Assembly (NCBI GenBank): GCA_948567375.1
Contig: OX419755.1
Coordinates: 59,841,945-59,905,944 of the forward strand
DNA: 64,000 bases
Direction of reading: 5' to 3'
DNA from: Lunularia cruciata
Taxonomy: Eukaryota; Streptophyta; Marchantiopsida; Lunulariales; Lunulariaceae
The notes below the pieces were generated by a model. The model was not told where the DNA came from, did not search any database, and saw only the letters and a list, made by a program, of their open reading frames with translations. Below, one piece after another: positions 59,105 to 64,000 of this stretch (within the stretch, counting starts at the first letter, position 1; every line of letters begins with the position of its first letter). The position numbers and the translations under genes are program-made.

Positions 59105-62100
59105 AATTGTGACCAAATTTCATATTAGTGGTATTGATAACATGGGATACACCGTTACTTGGACCATTTGTACCATTTGCACAATCATATGGCCAGTCAA
59201 CAATACTATTAGGGTTGGAGACCTAGGTTGAGCAAAAGGGTATACTTTACAAGTGCAGTTCTAGAAAGTTCATTTCTCTGAATATTGAGCTTTCTAGTTT
59301 ATAGTTATGGTGAAAAAAAGCCGGTAAGCGTCATTTGGAATCTCTTAACTAGAGCGAGTGTACCTTGATTTGAATCAATGTATGATTGTTGGTAGATTTT
59401 TAAGTGTAAGATAAATTTTGGATCCGATTTGAGTGTGATTTGAATGGAAAAAATGTGAATTGATTATATCGGAGAATCAAGATTCAAAGGATATCAAATA
59501 CATGAATTGAGTGCATTGGTGGTATCTCCAAGCTTGGCGGATCATTGGTTCTTTTGATTGTGATCTTGGATTTCTTTGAAAGTGATCATGTGCAAAAGCA
59601 CTATGTGATTTGTTGCAACTTTGACAGTGAGGCAGACAGTGTGCGGAAGTGTTTCCAAAATTTGGTGAAGATTGAGGTCAAATTGAGACTCAATGTTCAA
59701 TTTTGCTAATTAGTGAGGCGGATTTGAGAGTGAGAGGTTGAATTGGCAATTAAGAGTGACAATTGGAAAAATTAGAGGCGGATTTGAGAACCTATCTCCT
59801 TGACTTAGGAATTTGGAGGTTTTCATCTACTCAATTTGGCTAGACTTGATAATTAGCAATGAATTTGGAGGTCAACCAATTGTAGTAGAGGTCTGATAGA
59901 TTGGCAAAGGTATCCAGATTAGGAGGTCAAATTGGTAGGGACCATCTAGAGTTGGAGATTGTTGGAGTTGGGTCAAACTTGGTGGTGATGTCCTAGCTAG
60001 TGCTTGAGGTGGTAGAGATTAACCTAGTTTGGAGAAGGATAGATTTTGCAAGAAGAAAGTGTTCATTTGGATGAATTTTGGCATTTATAGATAAAAGGAC
60101 AGGGATGCTACATAAGCCTAGAAGAGCCACCAAGCCAACTTGCTAGCAAGAGGTTAGCCAATTTAAATGAGTTTTTGATAGTTATTTGGCAAATCTATCC
60201 ACCCTTCTAGATTATACGCAACAAGCTTGAACCCCATATCTTTGGTTTCTAGATTGATGCCTTAGCTAATTGGTACACCTCTCTTGTTGTCCTAGTGATT
60301 GGTAGATTGATACCTATACCCATGTAGCTTTGGCTAGGAGAGGTAGTTTGATCTCATCCTTGGTGATCCTTGTAGCTTAAGAGTAGATAAACACTCATAT
60401 TATATCAAATGCCAAATAGTGGTTAAGTCAATTTGGTGTTGTTTTATGAGATTAGGTACCCCTAATCTCATAAAACTTAAGATTTCTTGTGATTGGATCC
60501 TTCCATTCTTTACTTTTTGTTTGTGGCCCATGTTTGTGTGAGTTGCCTTGACTTTAGAGTGTTGGTGCTTTGATGTGCTCTTGATAGTGAAGTTGTAGTG
60601 ATGACCAATCAGATTATTTATGTTTCTCTCTAGTGAGGTAGGAAATGATGACTTGTAGATGGTGAGAGTACTTATTTTGATGGTAGGTTATAGGTCACAC
60701 TTTCTCTTGGTATATTTTTTATAGTTAGAACTACGTTAGTAAATTTTATTCACTTGGTAAAGGCACTTGGTGGTTATCATTAGCATGGTGGTTGTGGTAG
60801 TTATGTTGTCATAATAAAGTTCTTTGGGGATTTTAGAGGAGATATCATTGTAGTACATAATAGGTTATGCATGAAGCGGTGCTTGGTATCAACCTATATC
60901 TGAGGTCCCAATGAGGGAGTAGATTGGCTATGATTTGGACTTTGATATAAGAGTTGATTCAATTGAGAGTGCACCTAGTTTATCTATATCATTTTTGTGG
61001 TACATAGATAAGATTTATAGAACCTTGGTGTTACTTTGATATAATGTGCACCATTGAGTTGGATGACTTCATCCAAGAGTTTGACAGTTGGTATGATCTA
61101 CAACATATGCAAAACTTCCCTTTGTTCACATCCTTTCATGACATGGAAAATGTTGTTCCAACACTTGGAGGGTTTACTAATAGATGGCTACCATGGGTTT
61201 AGGAGAGCTCACTTAGAAAAGAGTGAGCTATGGACACAATTTTGGTCTCCAAACTACATCTCCATTACTTCAGACTTGGTTTCTAGAGGTAGATTGGTAA
61301 TACCCACAAGTTCTATTTCTAATAATATTAGTATATCTAGTGGAAGTTCACTAGTTGGAGATGGTGCTATTACACGTAGAGGTAACCCTATAGGAGGTGG
61401 TGTAGGAGTGGTTAAACTCATAATAGAGTTCTTCAAGTGTTTGAGGACTAACAAGTTGAAGAGCTTGTAGGAGTTCTAGCTGAAGGCTAGAGAGGGCATA
61501 CATAAGACATACACTCACATGAGATGGTTGATCAATTTCACTTAGGGAGTTACTAAGGCCTAAGAACTCTAATTTTGGTATGGGATCCTAGACAAGGAAT
61601 TGTGATGTAGAGTACATGATGTTATATGGTAATAGGCTACCTCACCTACTTTAGTAGTGATCTTTACTTTGGCTTAACACATTGAGCTTAACATGGTAAA
61701 GGAGAGAATGGTGACATTCTGATTTGGTAGGGAGACCTCATCCATAGTTGTTACTTCTTTTAGAGTGAAATAGAGTGCACCACACCATGTTTGTTTCCAA
61801 GGGTAGAGTGGATAGCCCAAAAATAGAGCAAGTGGAGGGCCTAGTGTAGCTAGACCCTTACTTTCAATTTTGGGTTAGTAGTAGCTAGTGAGTGGTGGTG
61901 TTACTTGTTGGACTGGTGGTGGACCTCACCACAAAAGAGAGTGCACTCAAGGTAGTGGACATGATACCTTAGGTGCATTACAACCAATACAAAGACAATA
62001 TGACCATTGCTATAGTTTTGGTCATACTAATGATCAATGCTTTGGACTTCACCCAAAGTTATAGAGTGGTAGGGCTGCTATAGCAATTGGAGCTCCAAGT

Positions 62101-64000
62101 CATGGAGGACAAGGTGGTGGTAGAAGACCTACACCCAGTAGAGGATCTAAACCTGCCCTTTCTTTTGATATAGCCATGGCTACTTGGATTGAGTAATTGG
62201 AGTAGAGATTGGCTATCATGGTGATAGCTTAGAGGAGATCGGATTCAAGTGCAAAGGCTTCCACCTCTTATGTTAGTGATGGAGATATTCTGGACTTTTT
62301 GTGTGGATTAGCACAAGTAGATGCATCTATTGTAGTGGCTATGAGTGAAATACATGCTCTAGAGCCTAGAAGAGCATTAGTAGAGTTGGACCCACAAAGA
62401 GGAGAGGCTAGTAGACAAGTCAAACTTCCCCAATCTTTCACACTCTATGAGGCACTACAAATAACATTTATGGCTCTTAGATGTCCTAGTGTAGGTGTGA
62501 TAGGGAAATGATTGAGTGCATGATGGACTTAATACAAGCCAACCATTTGCTACTAAATAGATTGAGTTTAGCATAATCTTGGAGGCAACTCAATTGATTA
62601 TATGCTTCTTTTTGTTCTCAACCAATAACATGGTTACATTGGTTAGCTCCAACATCCAATTGGCTACCACACTTTGTCAAAGTAAGGCTGATGTGGTTCT
62701 TGCTTCTAGAGCAAAGGTGGTTTATAGTGGAATTGAATTGGTTTAGGAGCGTTGGATTCCTTTAGCAACCAATGGTTTATGGCAAGTACAAACAACTAGG
62801 TTGGATGAGTTACTAGCTAGACCTACCTGTGAGCAAGCTCAATTCACACTTGGAGTTATTGTATTGGAAAATTGGAGTGGGATTTTCTATTTGGTGGGAC
62901 CTTTAGAGAAGGTCTATACACCACAAAGGGTCTTATTTTAAGACCCTTTGTGGTAGACTTTGGTGCATATTTGCTTAAGTTGGAGATGGTTGAAGTTGTC
63001 AATCTTGAGCTATGGAAGACCAATGTAGAGAGGTATCCATTTCAGATCCAATTAGTGAATGGTTTTACGTAGTATATCACATGTAGGGAGCTCATTATCC
63101 AATTTCAGTCGGGTCATCTGACTAAAAGCTTTGTGACGAGAGCTCAGCCCATTGCAACAATAATATAGTCATATATATGTGCTAGTTGGTGGAGTAGTGT
63201 TATATCCCATGGGTTTCAATATTGACTATTGAGAGGAGACAACTTCTTATAAGCCACATTGGTAGTCAAGTGAGAGACGAGTATGTTGCCTATCAGTCCA
63301 CTTTAGGAGTGGTAATCTTGGCTCACTATAATCATGGACCATGGCATCAATTTAAAATTTTAGTGGTTCTATTACTTGGCTTGGTGACTTGTTGGAGTGG
63401 AACATCCATGTAGAGGATACCTAATACTAGAGAATATCACTTGGATTGGAATACAAGTGAGATTGTTCTATCCACCTTGGATGTTCAATTATGGAGTTCT
63501 AAGGAGGCATTGTAGTAACATGCGGATCAATTGGTGCAATAGGATTGGAGTGGAGCCTTTGTACCACCAAGAGACCAATGTGAGGATGAGCCTTCAGAGT
63601 CTATTACCTTGTCACCTTTGGATACTGCCCTTATTGTTTGGCAGTATCCAATAGATAGAGTATGCCTATGGAGTTGTTTGGTGGGATTAGCACTAGACTA
63701 GCTATGATACTATAGGCTATATGGGTATGGTTCAAAGGTACTTATATATGAAGAGAGATGAGACTACTAGGTGAGTCTTTCTACATCATGTGGCACACTT
63801 GGTCTATTGGTATCATATGTTATTACCAATATTAATAGTCAAGGGTTATCAAAAGACCCTGCCAACGAATATTTCCTTGCTTGGGCTTAGGATCTAGAGA
63901 GAAATGGTCCCATTCATTTGGTGATTTTTTGATAGCCATGTCAAGGATATACTTGTGTTGGCCAAGGTTAAGGTCTATAGAAACCCCATTCTAGTGTGTT
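59105..64000 (+). mobile_element. Element E: second copy of the methyltransferase-bearing Ty3/gypsy family, truncated by window end
   Basis: From about 59105, sequence matches the LTR of element D from its middle (GGGTTGGAGACCTAGG, with the GAGTG...TGAATTGATTATATC end). It then follows a long leader similar to 23400-24230. Gag (61054-61470 and 61880-62060, CCHC-like CYSFGHTNDQC), the gag end (62299-62511), protease (VDFGAY near 62955) and the start of the methyltransferase are recognisable and collinear with D. There is no element C or solo LTR in it. Stops and frameshifts are frequent. The rest lies beyond the window. Confidence 0.82.
63600..64000 (+). pseudogene. Start of the C5-cytosine methyltransferase domain in element E
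   Basis: ELFGGISTRLA (from 63671) is motif I, RYLY followed by RDETTR is the motif II area, HHVAHLV lies near 63790, and PCQGYTCVGQG holds the catalytic loop at 63936-63944. Each block sits in a different frame from its neighbour, and a stop precedes PCQ. Lesions differ from those in D: for example motif I here keeps S-T-R-L where D reads S-M-D-stop. The two copies therefore decayed independently from an intact ancestor. Confidence 0.85.

Overview
This is nuclear DNA of a land plant. It has two intron-containing plant genes, uses TG...CA Ty3-type LTR retrotransposons primed by plant-type tRNA sites, and is otherwise mostly nested, decaying repeats. The remnant at 1-2130 resembles, from memory and unchecked, a coiled-coil protein family abundant in Marchantia annotations. 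A liverwort is therefore my best guess, and that is inference.

Layout. 1-2130 (-): broken coiled-coil/retroelement-associated coding remnant. 2131-3690: nothing recognised. 3690-6261 and 14115-14415: one pyrimidine-rich minisatellite built from 81-, 46- and 92-bp units. It was split by a very young, intact Ty3/gypsy element F (6262-14114; LTRs differ at one base; 1608-codon gag-pol). 14740-39458 is a nest. Old minus-strand Ty3 elements A (14740-19157) and B (LTR at 38705-39458, body at 19158-22943) frame plus-strand element D (22944-38520). D carries in its gag a complete chromovirus C (25118-30794, 5-bp duplication CCAGA) and a solo F-type LTR (31144-31810). 39460-39800 is a decayed C-type LTR. 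42507-44821: UVSSA, a transcription-coupled repair factor. 44822-55216: AT-rich DNA with tandem duplications and a TIR element. 55217-57452: an ILR1-like IAA-amino-acid hydrolase of five exons. 59105-64000: element E, a second copy of the D family, cut by the window end.

The most unusual content is the D/E family. Between protease and reverse transcriptase it carries a decayed C5-cytosine DNA methyltransferase. In D the motif-I block LELFGGIS, the PCQ catalytic loop, the ENI motif, the AH...WWTN block and the C-terminal RER/LGQ block appear in canonical order, most like DNMT3-type enzymes. D also ends in a cysteine-rich, PHD-finger-like tail where other Ty3 elements carry a chromodomain. Retrotransposon-borne methyltransferases are, to my knowledge, published for a charophyte alga and dinoflagellates; a land-plant family would be worth establishing. 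D itself looks circularly permuted, as if a two-LTR circle had been inserted. Element C's LTR promoter carries a dense array of heat-shock-element-like GAA/TTC pentamers upstream of its TATA box.

No rRNA, tRNA or CRISPR features were found. All elements except F are broken by stops and frameshifts, so for them I give domain spans rather than exact coding limits.
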